Assembly: GCA_964017065.1 (NCBI GenBank)
Contig: OZ024790.1
Location: forward strand, 2,164,631-2,228,630
Length of the DNA: 64,000 nucleotides
Direction of reading: 5' to 3'
Source: Haliclona indistincta
Taxonomy: Eukaryota; Porifera; Demospongiae; Haplosclerida; Chalinidae
In this document: piece by piece, positions 47,001-59,340 of the stretch
Position numbering within the stretch: position 1 is the stretch's first letter
Layout: the number at the start of each line of letters is the position of its first letter
Notes under the pieces: model-generated
The model's database searches: none
What the model saw: only the letters and a program-made list of their open reading frames with translations
What the model was told of the DNA's origin: nothing
Translations under genes and position numbers: made by a program

Positions 47001-48660
47001 GTCTCCAGCAAGCATTCGTAAGCCAACATTCATCAAAGATCTGCTTCGGTCAGTTTCTCCTCAGACTAGAATACTGATAACCTCTCGACCTGACTTCTCA
47101 TTGGATCTTCATGGTCTAGCTAACCGGGTAGAGATTCTTGGTTTCACTAAAGGTGATATTCACAATTATTTTGAGAATGCGTTAAAGTCACACCTACCCA
47201 ATAGTGAAGTGAAGTCAGCTTGTGATAAGCTGAGCAGTCATTTCCATCGCTATCCAGTTATCGAAAGCTGTTGCTATGTGCCTCTGAATGCTGCCATTCT
47301 AGCATACATATACCTCAATCGTGACCAGACCTTACCCATCACTCGATGTGAGCTGTTTCAAGAACTCGTACTATGCTGCATTGTCCGAGAACTGGAAACT
47401 CGCCAACCTGATAGAGTCCTTGAAGATGTCTCCTCATTTGAGGACCTCCCTGCTGATCTCAAGGAGCAGTTACACAGGCTCAGTAAACTAGCATTCAATG
47501 GAGTGATGCAAAACAAGATTGTTTTTACACAGAAGGAACTCACATCACTCTCTACATTAGGTCTGCTTCATAGTGTCCAGGGGTTTGGCTTAATTGGTAG
47601 TAAATTAGTCAGTTGCAACTTTATCCATCTAGCCATCCAAGAGCTCCTTGCTGCCTACTATATCTCCCAACTAGAACCAGCTGAGCACTCTAAACAATTT
47701 GAAACTCTGTTGAATGACTATCTCAAGTTTCCTGTACTCCAGTTTTACTCTGGTCTGACCAGGCTCACCAATGAGAGTGTACGAAACCTCATCACTAGAT
47801 TTAACTTTAATCTGTATGAAGGGAAATCTAGGCGTTGCCTCTTAGCATTTCTGAACTGCATCTTTGAAGCACAAATTCACAATCAATCGTTTTATGAACA
47901 ATTGCTTCATACTCTAAAATCTAAAGTTAAATTGTCTCATATTTCTTCGAGTCCAATGGATTGTCTGTCAGTGCACTACTTTTTATCCTCTATCAGAACT
48001 TTGGCGAAGGGAAAAATATACTTGGATATTTCTTACTGCAGTATTGATGACCAGTGTTTGGGTATGCTACTAGGAATATCTACTGAGCATGCTGAGACAT
48101 CCTCTACATCAGGTGTTTTAGAGACCGTACATGTGAACAGCAATGAATTCACAGACACTGGGATTGCTTACATTACAAGAGATCTTATCTCCAACAACAC
48201 TTTAAAAACACTGCACGTTGGTAGTGAAAGTATAACAGACATGGGACTGGTGCCACTGTTGGAAGCACTACCAAGACTACATTCACTGAAGCGGTTAGGA
48301 TTAATCTGGACATTGTCACATCCTGACGAAACATTGAAGATGATCGGAGAGTTTGTAGGGAGAAGTACAATGGAACAAGTAACATTTTTCCTTTATTCTC
48401 CATCATTGCAGTCAGAAGAGGCAGTAGCAGAGTGGGTCCAGAGTATTGCGGTTGGAGGGAACAGTCTCATACGTTCTCTCAAATCTTGTCAAGTTAATTT
48501 GCTTGCTATATACGTATTTCTTCGAAACACTTCATTTTTTATCGATAAAAATGGTGTTAAAGCACAATTACATTCATCGCTCCAACAATCAGTCACTTTT
48601 ACTAACTCAGAAAGAAGAAAAAACTCAGTTTTTACAAATCATTTACAATTGCTTTTTTGA
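44100..48660 (+). CDS. NLR2: Death-NACHT-LRR innate immune receptor
   Basis: Exons 44100-44130 (MAQAALTKAQ), 44196-44477 and 46394-48660, with the same exon lengths (31 and 282 nt) and phase-1 joins as NLR1; 859 residues. Death domain at about 12-104; NACHT P-loop GVGGMGKT at 224-231, Walker B LDGWDE in the canonical form, sensor TSRPD; leucine-rich C-terminal part (LDISYCSIDDQCLGM, GLVPLLEALPRLHSL). Relative to NLR1, runs of 50-75 identical residues alternate with divergent patches around Walker B and in the repeats. The open frame upstream of 46394 is intronic and should not be used as a start. A CRE-like TGACGTGG lies at about 44029, with no GC box next to this exon 1. It converges with hydrolase copy B. 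Confidence 0.9.
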
Positions 48661-48922
48661 AAAAAATTTGTATACATACTTTTTGTTACCAAAATTTTTA
48701 TTTAAACGTTGAAGGAGAGCTCAATGAATCGTACGATAACACGTATTCTTTCTCTCTGCATGCATCGAGTGTTAAAAACAAGATGTGTTATTAATGGAGC
48801 ATGTAAAAAGCATACTCTTCATTACTCCCAATCTGTATCTATGTCTATACCAATGCATCATAATTTACAATAATTGGGGCGAGCCTGAGCGAGCCCCATA
48901 CTGCTCGAAAACGTCCCCCGCG

Positions 48923-48970
48923 ACTATCCTATCCTATCCTATCCTATCCTATCTATCTATCTATCTATCT
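48923..48970. repeat. (TATCC)n/(TATC)n microsatellite
   Basis: Five ATCCT units pass directly into six ATCT units. Confidence 0.9.
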
Positions 48971-49930
48971 AACACCTGGTAGATAGAGCACTGCGGTGGA
49001 AAATAGAGCACTGTTTGAACAATGGGCAGTGCGTACTTTGGAATATAGAGCACTGTCGGTGCCTTTGATCTTGTATGGTATCATACTCCAATTAATTTTA
49101 GGGAAATCAAGATAGCAATTAGAGCTACAATGTAGGTTCAATCATGTGTCACTAGTTAGTTCAAGTGGCAATGCCGTGTGCTGCTAGCTACTGATCCAGG
49201 AACTCTTCCATGAACTGGTTCACCTGATCAGGATGGTCCATCTGGACAAAATGGTTGGCATCAGGAATATGCCTGCAGTGAGAGAATGACACCATTAATA
49301 TCAGTAACCATCACACATCACACAATAAATTAGCAATAATCAATATTTTAAAATACAAATTTGTCATTTTATTTGTAACAAACTAAAATAATTTAATGCT
49401 GACAAGACGAACAGCAAATATTTTGTTCCTACGGGCAAATCAAGGCTACTCCATTGCACTGATTGTCTAGGAAAGTTACATTAGTCTAAGCTAACTTACC
49501 CCATTTTACGCATTAATTTTTTCCAAGCACACCACAGTGACCACACCCCATACAAAATGGCACTCATGATTTTGAATCAAGAATTGGGTCTGTAACTTGA
49601 GTTGCAGAAACACGAGTATTTAACATTTTCTGTATAGCTCCTACCACTCAACAAGAGCAATGGACCAACATTCCTAGCTTGTTCTTAGAGCACCAAAAAA
49701 CCAGTCCAATACTGCCCACCCACCTCTAAGTGATTTTAGAGTATAAATACAGTAAGTGCTATTGGAGGATGGCTACACCGATTTTTGGTCAAAACAGGTG
49801 TAATAGCTAGGACACTGTAGATTGTACTGTACATAGGACAGCAAGGAAAATTCTTCATTCTCTTGAGGATTCATATGGACTTCGATCTCACTATGTCTAA
49901 TAGCAATTTTTTTTGACAAAAACTAAACCC

Positions 49931-50662
49931 ATGAAGCACCTAAGGTGCAGATGCCCCAGTGGGATGGCACTATATATCCACAAAAACAACCATCCACCAT
50001 TCCACAAACACAGCAACTGCAGATGCATGTATACAGGATTTCTGTACAGTAGTGTGCTTTAGTTATGCAATCAGAAGCCAATTAGTGCTAACCTCTAATT
50101 CAACTGGGCGTGTCTATAACGTTCAGTTCGAGTGCAGGGCACAGCACGTACACAAGCGAGATGGCGTCCATGCATAGCTTGCTTACACAGTTTCTTTAGA
50201 CAAACGCTGCTATCCTATAACCTATCAGCTTCTAGGCAGTTAACTGTGGATACTTTTGTCTACAGAAAACTCTTATAGATCGCCAGCAACGGCCATCGAT
50301 AGTCGCGAGGTAAGCAAAGCTACGCCATAACTCTAGAACGCAGCTTCATATACAAGTCTGCCTTGCTGTTCTGAAGTAAAGGCGAACTCACTAGCTGTAA
50401 TGCAGCCAGCAATAAATAATTTTGTCTCTACATCAGCAACTAGATCGCCAGCCGGCGATCGCGATGGTAAGCAATTACGCTATAACTCACAAACAGAGCC
50501 TTATAACCAAAATCCTTACAATTCATTTCCAAGCAAATATCGACTTTAGCTTGTGTTGCACGTTTCAGCGCTTAGTTTTCAGCGAGTGACGAGAAATCCT
50601 GCCAATAGACAGACAGATACACTAATGTATGCCTCATGTCTCCGCCCAAAGAGGCATAATAA
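49931..50662. mobile_element. Repeat family with GCACC hairpin start and GAGGCATAA end
   Basis: Starts GAAGCACCTAAGGTGCAGAT (hairpin GCACC/GGTGC) and ends with GCCTCATGTCTCCGCCCAAA then GAGGCATAATAA. Much of its length (AATCAGAAGCCAATTAGTGC, TAGATCGCCAGCAACGGCCA, GCTACGCCATAACTCTAGAA) is nearly identical to 62613-63570. A 5' end fragment also lies at 57588-57620 and a diverged 3' part at 25480-25865. Non-coding; possibly a non-autonomous DNA element, superfamily unknown. Confidence 0.7.
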
Positions 50663-50831
50663 AATTGTAAGCTTGTTAAAATTTGTACCATAGTGTAGTA
50701 CCTGATAGCACCATCAAGAGCAACATCTTTATCATCCTAATAGAGAGAAGAGAGAAACATTATTTCAAAAGATGTGTACATGTAGAACGAGTGAGTCAGC
50801 AGCCGAAGAGAAACCTACTACATGTAATACC

Positions 50832-51040
50832 CATATAGCGGGTAATTTTGGTGGGAGGAAACATTGACGAATTTGGCGAATCGTCAAGCATTCGCCAAAA
50901 TATAATTCGCCAAAATCTGCTTTTTCTATTGCAGTAATACGTGAGCCAGGTACTTGACGCCCAAAATTAAATTCGCCAAAAGGCAAAATCTGGGTCATTC
51001 GTCAAAATTTTGATCCTCTAAAATTACCCACTATACGGTA
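50832..51040. mobile_element. Complete MITE of the CGCCAAAAT family
   Basis: Imperfect terminal repeats ATAGCGGGTAATTTTGGTG and, inverted, AAAATTACCCACTATAC. Hydrolase copy A has the uninterrupted sequence AATATATAGTGCAATGG at 42601-42617, giving an empty site and a likely TA target. Confidence 0.75.
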
Positions 51041-51361
51041 TAGTACAATGGTAATATTAGATCTGCTAGGCATAAAATCATTACGCACAGTATTAGACTT
51101 GAGCCCATAAATTTTGATAACATCGTATCTCATTTATCAAAATACTATATTACAGCAAACACCTAGAACATGACTGTAATTTGTACTCACCCAAATCAAC
51201 AGTGTTGGAACATTGATGGGATCTGAATTAGGAGGTTTCTCAGGATAACGCATCATAGCACGATAGTAGTTGATGGGAGGAGTGAATGCACCGGGTTGAG
51301 AGAATACGTACTTATAGGCCTCGATAACTTCATCATGATTAGGGATATTAGACTTGGAACC

Positions 51362-51403
<42 letters not shown>

Positions 51404-52501
51404 GAGAGGGTAAGTGAGAAGGAGCGAGTGAGTGAGTGATAGAGAGATAGAGTGTGTGTGTGTGTGTGTGTGTGCAAGCTCACTAGATCTCCTACTAAAC
51501 TGTCGAACATCTTATAGTCGTGCATACGTAGAGTCAGCTCTGGTATCCATGGCGACTGAAACATGAACATGTACTAGAAATCCAGCAATTCCAAGATACA
51601 CATGAGCAGTTAATCAGCTAACCCAGGACATGAACAACTGTTTGCGTGATGACTTAATATGGCGTATCATGACTCTGTGCACAGATGAAAAAAATTATTA
51701 ATGGTGTACAATTTTGCGCAAACTAAACAAATCTGTCTTAAATTAATAAAACTGTTGATTCAAATTTGTATGGAGACAATGTTGATCAGTTCTCATTGTT
51801 GTCATACCTTGGGTTAGGGCAGTTCATTACAATGAGCTTGTTGAGTAGTTCAGGATAGCGCTGAGTGAATCCCCTACACAAGACAGACATAGTTGTAGCT
51901 AACAAGATCATGACAAGGCAATAATGACATCATGTGACTTTAGTAGGTGGTGCTTACCAAGCTACAGCCCCGCCCAGTCATGAGCTACTAGAATACACTT
52001 CTCGTATCCGAGTGCAGGAATCTGAGAATATATGAAACACATCACTCACACAACATGTAGAGAGTATCTAAGAAACATATATTTATCATTTTATACCAAT
52101 AAAATTTTACGAGAGTATGTATTGGAGTGCTGCAAAGCTAGTGTAGGTTCAGTAAGAGAGAATTAATCTAACTATTGATCATTACCAATACACAGTATCA
52201 TGAGCTGAGCTAGAGCACGTTTTCCTTGAGAAGTAAATAATTTGTGAACTAGCTAAGGATTAGCCACCACCACCAATACATATACATGTATGTCGTCGCT
52301 GGTGTTATCGAATGTGTTGCAATCAATGCTTACCAGTTCAGCAATATCTTTAGTGAGCTTGCTCATTCTGTAGTCAGTCACTTTAGGCGGCTTATCACTC
52401 TCACCATAGCCCCTGTAATAAAGAGACAATGATTGAATAGACACACTCATGAACTGTACTGGAAACACCTCTAGCACACACACTTGTACTTACAAATATA
52501 A

Positions 52502-53248
52502 GTTAGACGACGAGGCCATGGGATCTACGCTGTTTAGAAACCGAGGCGGGTTTGTTGTGACGACCGAGCGTAGCGAGGTCGTTACATAACCCGGCCGAGG
52601 TTTCTAAACCGCGTAGATCCCATTGGCCGAGGCGTCTAACTATTTTAGAGTATAGCCACGAGTAGCTAAGCAACACTCACACGACGGATTTTGTAAACAA
52701 AGAAATGGCGTTTGTTTTTGAAAAGACGAGGCGTGCTAAAGTTGTTTCTTCGTAGTTCTGAACAGACAAAGTGCAATCTTCGATGGCGAACAACACTCAG
52801 CAGTACTCTTACACAAACGTTAATGTTTTGGTAAGTCAAGTGCCTCTAGCATTAAACTGTCCACACAGAAGCTCTTTGGGTCGCCAGCCATGCATGTGCG
52901 CCGCTATAAAAAACTCCACTCTGGCTTTTGAAACTCCTCCCCTAGCTGCCACGGCATATGCATGCTGTGCGCACTGTACTGCAGACTCGCGAATAACTAT
53001 CGAAAGCGAGCAACATTTCTAGCTCGCCTCCACTCGTCTATCTGCGCTACGTGTCAACTAGTCGTCGCTCTTCTTTATGATAGTCTTTTCGTTATGCAGA
53101 GAGAATGAATCCAACAATTCCTGTACTGATTCAAGTTGGCTTCTAAGTAGCGCGGCTTGGATACTAAGTGCGCGGTTTGGATACTAAGCTATTTAGAGTC
53201 CAAGCTGTAGTCAATCTCATTGGTCAATATCACTAGACTATACTCTAA
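52502..53248. mobile_element. Insertion: palindrome plus TTAGAGTATAG-ended segment
   Basis: Absent from copy C, whose sequence runs straight from ACTTACAAAC to ATACATAGTGGG (1488-1506). 52502-52640 is a palindrome with arms GGATCTACGCTGTTTAGAAA / TTTCTAAACCGCGTAGATCC. 52645-53248 is bounded by TTTAGAGTATAG and CTATACTCTAAA. The same two parts are adjacent in the opposite order at 54658-55263. The ORF at 52771-53022 has no recognised domain. Confidence 0.65.
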
Positions 53249-53705
53249 ACATACATAGTGGGTAGTGAGTGATACAATACTTGGCTTGGTTTGGTTATCA
53301 ACTCCAGCTAGACTACAATTAGCTGATGCAATGCATTCAGACAGATGTTGGTTCTTACTATAGATTATACACACACTAGTTTATGGTCAGTCACAGACAG
53401 TCATAGTCACAGTCGCCTTTTCTAGCGATGATAATTAAACATGCAAAATATTGATGCACAATGTGCATTATACGTGCAGCTGAAACGAAAATTAAATAAC
53501 AAAATGTTTCCCGATCCATACTACATGTACTTGATCTACAGTTTATGAAGCAACTCTCTTTTCAATGTACATTTCAAATATTCGATCATTTTGACAATAT
53601 TTGAAAGATATTGTAGCTATTTGAATATTCAATTAACAATCAATTCCAATTTCAGACAAGATAAAGCTTATTATGCAAATTTAAGTTATTCATTACAGTT
53701 CTTAC

Positions 53706-53793
53706 CAGCTGCCAGGAAAGCTGATAACTCCTTGGCCTTCTCTCTATCTCGGAGCTCTCTCTTTCTCTCCTCTTCTGCCTTCTTAGCAGCTGC
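53706..53793 (-). CDS. Isolated Arg/Glu-rich coding exon (copy 2)
   Basis: Same exon as 1945-2032: CAG acceptor, 88 nt, GTAAGA donor, containing EEERKRELRDREKAKELSAF. The substitutions between the copies keep charge and frame. Confidence 0.45.
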
Positions 53794-54657
53794 CTGGAAT
53801 AATGAAACAATATCATAACAATGTAACAACAATAACACAGAAATATATTGGAGGTTCATCAAAATATGGCTTGCTCAAGACAACCAAAAATAAATGTTGT
53901 AATAGTTAGACAGGATCCACGTGATTTAGAATAGAAGCCCGAGAGTCGTTGCTATATAGCATCTGAGTGTAACGAGGGCGCTATGGTAACGGCGCGAGGG
54001 CTTCTTGATTGCGTAGATCCGATTGGATGCGCTGTCTAACTGATTTAGACCATAGCAACATTAAACAGAAATGTCGCGAACCACAAGCCAGCGCAGTAGA
54101 ATTAGTAAAAACTGAAGCGCACAAAACCGTTATCTGTGTCGTGTGGTGAGATTCCATGACGACAGTAAGTCACGCAGCTATCCAACACTATTGGTCAACA
54201 TCACATAGTTGTGGTCTAAAGGACTGTAGAGAATACTGCAACAAGATCAGATGAAACAGTCACAAATAGCTGAAATATAATGGATTAGTGTTTTAAAGAA
54301 TAAAAGTAAGAAACTTCGTCTACATTGAGTTCGAGAGCGACTTCATCAACTAATTCTAGAGGAACTAGAAGAGTGGATGATTGGTTAGCTCTGGGGACGA
54401 CAGAGATAAGATTAATAACCCAACTATTATGTTCAACAACTTGATCTGAAAGGGTCTGTTAGAGACAGGACTAGACATTGTTGCACAATCACACTTTGTA
54501 CTCTGAACACATGTATTGTTAGTTTATCATTCCTGATTCTCACTGTTGCTGTGTTAATGCTGTTTATGTGTTTAGACAAGACAATGTCTACAACACAAAC
54601 TTGACCTTAAATACACACACTATAAATTATACACAAATACTATATACTATCCGTGTG

Positions 54658-55263
54658 TTAGAGTATAGCTCAATGTTATTGACCAATCAGATTCATTAGA
54701 TCCGAGGATCTATTTGCTGTAGAGACCATCCGCGAACAGATAGAGTCCTTCCGCGAACAGATAGAGTCCATCTGCGAACAGATAGACCACAGTTTGCTTA
54801 GTGAAAGTGCATTCATAACAAGCCATAACATCATTATTACAAGACACATGATGAGAGGGCTTGTACACGTGTGAGCGTGAGTGAGTTCCAGAAACTTGCG
54901 TCAAAAAGCCACTAGCAGACACCATAGCGATGGCGGAAGGACGGTAGGAGACGAGACAGAGTACCACCAAGGTGTAACAAGGCACGGGAAACCGTTTAGC
55001 GACGTACTCCAGCTAAACTTGCCTGTGTTTCCCATCGCTGAAGTACGGCCGTGTTCTTCACAAAACTATTTGCGCAGCGTCGAAAAATCCTTGTTGGATA
55101 GCAACGGTTGCTATACTCTAAGCCTGCTATAGACCTCGGCCAACGGGATCTACACGGTATAGAAACCCTCGCGTCGCCATAGAACCTTCTCGCTACGTGC
55201 TCGGGTTCTATATGGCTTCCTCTCGGGTTTCTATACCGCGTAGATCCCATGGCCTCGGTCTCT
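54658..55263. mobile_element. TTAGAGTATAGC-ended segment plus palindrome
   Basis: TTAGAGTATAGC at 54658 and GCTATACTCTAA at about 55101-55112 bound a segment with three 21-bp repeats (CCGCGAACAGATAGAGTC) at about 54728-54790. It is followed by a palindrome, 55131-55263, with arms GGGATCTACACGGTATAGAA / TTCTATACCGCGTAGATCCC. Related to 52502-53248. Confidence 0.6.
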
Positions 55264-55494
55264 AACCTGAATGATAATTGTTTAATAGACTCATTACAAC
55301 ACAATGCAGCAATCAACCGGTGTACAATCATAGACAGCAACAGTCACTAGTTGCTGTCTAGTTGTTGTTGAGCATAGGTAATGTGTCAGCTACATGTCAC
55401 TAGTATAGGTATCATACTGTACATGTTTAATCCATTATAGGTTATAGGTGGTGCCCATGGTCAGTGCAGAGAAAGAAACAGCATTACATCACTG

Positions 55495-56560
55495 GGTGTG
55501 ACAGTATCTGTACCACTGCTGGTCAGTGACAGCAACTATCGCTGTATTACACATCAATAAGGAGGTCTCCTAGTTCAGAAGAGCTGAGAGTGACGATTGG
55601 TATGGTCTGGAAGAGGCAGATCTGCATGAGGGTGTGATACAACCAATCAAAAACCGGCAAGGACCGACAAAAGTCATTAGGTAGCAAGATTTCATTACTA
55701 AGCTATATAAACTAGTGCCCATAATAGACACAGAGGTCGGTAAAGAAACAGCATCACATCATCTTCCACTAAAAACTGGAATGTCATCTCCAGGTTTGAT
55801 TTACACTACTCTGTACGCTGTATTTTCAACTGACTGTAACTTCGCAAAACGTCACCATTAGCTAAAAGTTCAGAATAATTATTCGTTACAAATTTTATAC
55901 TGATCAGAAGAATGAATAAATAGAGACCAACCCAAGGGTCGCTGGTTCCAATCCCACCAGAGCAGGAGAGAAAAGGCATCAAAGTATCTCAAAAAGCAAA
56001 GCCTACCAAGTCACGTAATAAGCACACAAGCTTACCAAGTCACGTAATAAGCACACAAGCAGAGATAAGATTAATAACCAAACTATTATGTTCCACAACT
56101 TGATCTGAAAAGGGACAGGACAAGACAGCACTAGACATTGTTGCACATGCGCACTTTGTACTCTGAACACATTTGTTAGTTCATCATTCCTGATAATTCC
56201 TGATTCTCACTGCTGGTTTGTTTATGCTATAATATCTTTTCAAGCAGTTCTCGTCTAATTGCGTCGTTTCAACTCTGCGACAGGGTCCTCCTCCTCAGCT
56301 ATTGAGGAGGAGACTATGAAGAGAAAAGGATGGTACACTCTGGAGGTGACAAATGACAGCAACTATCGCTGTATTACACATCAATAAAGAGGTCTTCTTC
56401 TAGTTCAGAAGAGACGATAGGCTGGTATGGTCTGGAAGAGGCAGATCTGCACGAGGGTGTGACACAACCGATCAAAAACCGGCAAGAACAAAAGTCATTA
56501 GGTAGCAAGATATTGTTGCTAAGCTATAATATAAAGTAGTGCCCATACACTTTTTTAGTT
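55495..56560. repeat. Tandemly repeated part of the segmental block
   Basis: The stretch around GACAGCAACTATCGCTGTAT, GAGGTCT and TGGTATGGTCTGGAAGAGGC occurs at 55528-55760 and again at 56356-56545; the left block has it once (2951-3177). Short SDDWYGLEEAD-like frames are interrupted. No gene is supported. Confidence 0.55.
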
Positions 56561-56585
56561 AAAAAAAATCTTATTATGGATTACC

Positions 56586-56675
56586 ATGGCTTTTGACAAG
56601 AATCAATTAACACCTGCTCATTATGCTGCTTTCAATGGTCTGAGAATCAAGCTCTCTGTATTTAAAAGATTTTAA
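56586..56675 (+). pseudogene. Ankyrin-like leader, open copy
   Basis: ATG reading MAFDKNQLTPAHYAAFNGLR to a stop after SVFKRF. TPAHYAAFNG matches the ankyrin consensus. It is the open counterpart of 17111, and homology continues to about 56820. Confidence 0.45.
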
Positions 56676-56820
56676 AGTCGGCCGACCCGTCCTATACTGT
56701 AATAGGGTGGTTGTGGAAAGATACTTCAGTAAAGCAGTCACAATGTCACTAACTCATCTCCTCGTGACAAAGGAACCACATTAAAGAGATAGCAGTAGAC
56801 TAGAGTCAAGAAACAGTTTG

Positions 56821-58345
56821 AAATCACAAGTAGACTCACTTGTCATATTACCACAGTAAGGGATCTATGCAGAAGGACAACATAGCTCCCTCCTGCATTG
56901 TATTGTAGTGTGGAAGATGGATCTAGTAACTCCAGCATGTCAAGTTGTCAACAATGGCTTTAAATGTAGGTACAATTGTTTAGAAGACCAGTTTGAAGAT
57001 GGACCTCAAAAATTCAATTGTGGTGGCGGTAGCCTTATATGGTTTTCATTAATGTTCAGTTTTATGATCTAAAAGTAAGTGGGGCAATGATTAGGAAGTT
57101 TTCTTCTGTCGTCATCTGTATTTAGTTTGTACAGTGAGACAGTAGACAAATACATGTACTATTGTAACTATCATGTGACAGTAACTAGGTCACGATATAA
57201 GAAGTAAGGAATACTTGTTTACTCTCAGAAGAAGAATCGTGACAAGAATGAATATTAATTGCACAGTGACCTTTTTTCTTCCGGTGAGTAGCACTGTAGT
57301 GTGTGCACTTGGGCATGTCTATCTATTCCAGCTAGCCTGTATTGACATAGCAAATTAAGCCAATTGGCACAGGCCCAGGCCAGCATTCACCAAAGATAGC
57401 AAAGAGGCTAGAGCCTATTCGCATTCATCCCTATGTTCATGGCGGCCTATATGGCGGGAATTATGGTTGCCATATAAAAATGGGGGCCGCACTCATTAGT
57501 AACAAATTCAAGCATACCAAGGAAGCTGTAGTATGGCAACGCGAGGGGCGAGGTCGAAGGGGGTGAGAGTAGTTGTAGGACAAGGTGTAACGAAGCACCA
57601 AAGGTGCAGCGCCTCGATGGAATTGCATGTCTGCATCTGACAACAGCCTTGCACACACTAATGAAAATTTTTTGCACCTATGGAGCCTCGCAAAATGCTC
57701 TGAAGGTATCATGTCACTCTCTGAATACACAGACAATAACAAATACAAAGAAGTGAAGAAGCTATGGCATAAGCCTTCTGGATCAAATTGACAAACTCCC
57801 TTTTTGCAACTGATTGACAATCCAGAAACTAAAGGAGCTAAGACTAAAAGATACAGAGCAACGGGTTAGTGTAGACTATCCTCAAAAAGTGGAGCAACTG
57901 CTCTCACCTAAGACATAATCTTGAGACAAAGACATGTACTATTGTTAGGACTGTCAGCAAACATGTGTAGGAAAACACTTAAGGGTTATTGCTACGTTAG
58001 ACATAAATGGAGCTCTCCCTCCATTGTAGAAGAGCTACAGCAAATGAGCGATTGAATGAATGAGTGAGCGATTGAATGAGCTCTCTGGATAATGGAAGAT
58101 GATGCTGCTTTAGAAGAGCTCATAGAAATGAATGACTGGTACTCTCTGGATGATGATGAATGATGTGCTACCTGCACAGAATGGATCTTCTCACAAAGTT
58201 GATCAAAAGAGTAAAGAGTTCGGAGAGGCAGATAGAGCTAGTGAAGACTTGGGAGAGACAACAAGGAAAAGCATGGCCCTGTCCCAAGTCAGCAAAAACA
58301 AGAGAATAGAGACCAACATTTTTATTCTTCCAAAAAAATGAAGTG
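56821..58345. other. Mostly non-coding; tail of the segmental block
   Basis: 57000-57130 shares AATGTTCAGTTT..GA.CTAAAA and GGAAG.TTTCTTCTG with 59160-59230. 57588-57620 is a 5' fragment of the GCACC-hairpin family. 57960-58345 matches 3880-4270 of the left block (CTACAGCAAATGAGCGATTG; AGCATGG.CCTGTCCCAAG). No intact gene is seen. Confidence 0.45.
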
Positions 58346-58760
58346 ATCATAATTTAACGAGGTTCATCCTTATTTGGGAGCTGTGATTGGTATATCTGTG
58401 GGGTGAGATATGGAAAAAATTAAAGTAGCTGTAAGAGTGAGGTCCCTTTTAGAAGGGTGAGTTTTCGAAGAGACTTCTCCGTGAATAATAGCTAAAATAT
58501 TATTAATTGTTATTATTAATTGTTATAGATATGGAAAAAATTAAAGTAGCGGTAAGAGTCAGGTCCCTTTTAGAAGGGTGAGTTTTCGAAGAGACTTCTC
58601 CGTGAATAATAGCTAAAATATTATTAATTGTTATTATTAATTGTTATAGATATGGAAAAAATTAAAGTAGCGGTAAGAGTCAGGTCCCTTTTAGAAGGGT
58701 GAGTTTTCGAAGAGACTTCTCCGTGAATAATAGCTAAAATATTATTAATTGTTAACCAAC
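58346..58760 (+). repeat. 121-bp tandem triplication with kinesin-like N-terminal exon
   Basis: ATGs at 58410, 58531 and 58652, spaced 121 bp. Each begins MEKIKVAVRVRSLLEG and meets a GG|GTGAGT donor-like site. Copies 2 and 3 are preceded by a TTGTTATAG acceptor-like site. The sequence IKVAVRVR matches the first strand of kinesin motor domains, where the next residue is almost always Pro; here it is Ser in all three. Copy 1 is fused to a 48-bp piece also found at 12330-12376. No further motor-domain exon (P-loop) is seen, so these are exon fragments. Confidence 0.5.
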
Positions 58761-59340
58761 ATCAATAGCCAACTAGCACTAACACGATAGGGTCCAACTA
58801 TCAATCATTAACCATGTTGATCATGTTGCTTATTACGAGGACACGTAATAAGAGCTTTAATGATAAGCAGTTTAGTGCGACCCTCTCTCATAGCCCTTTG
58901 GACTAGCCTTGTGTAGGAAGCTTTTCGGTACTGATCAACTAAGCTGGTGATTTCTCTCTGCCTCAATAAATAGTCCACTGTCTCGCAATAGGTGAGGGGT
59001 GTGTGGTCTGGGGACAAGACTATCAATTATGTTGTGTTCACGGCAGCCATTTTAACTATTTATTTTCTTCTTATTTAAAAAAAATACTGACAGGAAAGAT
59101 GGGTTCAATTTGGAGCATCCTTCTAGATCCATTTATAAAGGATCAGCATAACTTACTAGTTCTTATTAATGTTCAGTTTCAAGAACTAAAAAGAAGTAGG
59201 ACGATGACTAGGAAGCTTTCTTCTGACATTTAGTTTGTGTACTATTATTACAATCATGTGACAGTTTTATCAATTGTTGTGTTATGGATCATGTACGAAT
59301 TAATATTTTAAAATGATATAATATTTTGTCAGTGGGCAGT
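58761..59340. other. No supported gene
   Basis: AT-rich sequence with short ORFs on both strands; 59158-59232 resembles 57046-57130. Nothing else is recognised. Confidence 0.35.

Larger units (their letters stand above)
49188..52412 (-). pseudogene. Epoxide hydrolase (EPHX4-like), copy B, most complete
   Basis: Minus-strand exons: 52412-52334 (GYGESDKPPKVTDYRMSK), 52021-51958 (ALGYEKCILVAHDW, nucleophile), about 51879-51839 and onward (TQRYPELLNKLIVMNCPNP), 51573-51505 (FMFQSPWIPELTLRMHDYKM), 51361-51191 (YKYVFSQPGAFTPPINYYRA), 50736-50702, 49272-49188 (HIPDANHFVQMDHPDQVN, stop). Lesions: one base is missing in the G run after HDW, shifting HDWGGAVAW to a stop; the donor after KMF reads GACAGT where copy A has GTCAGT; the acid exon has lost 42 bases (14 codons, in frame) and LLIWG became LLIWD. 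Two elements sit in its introns (49931-50662, 50832-51040). The N-terminal oxyanion (HGFPE) exon is not found. Confidence 0.75.
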
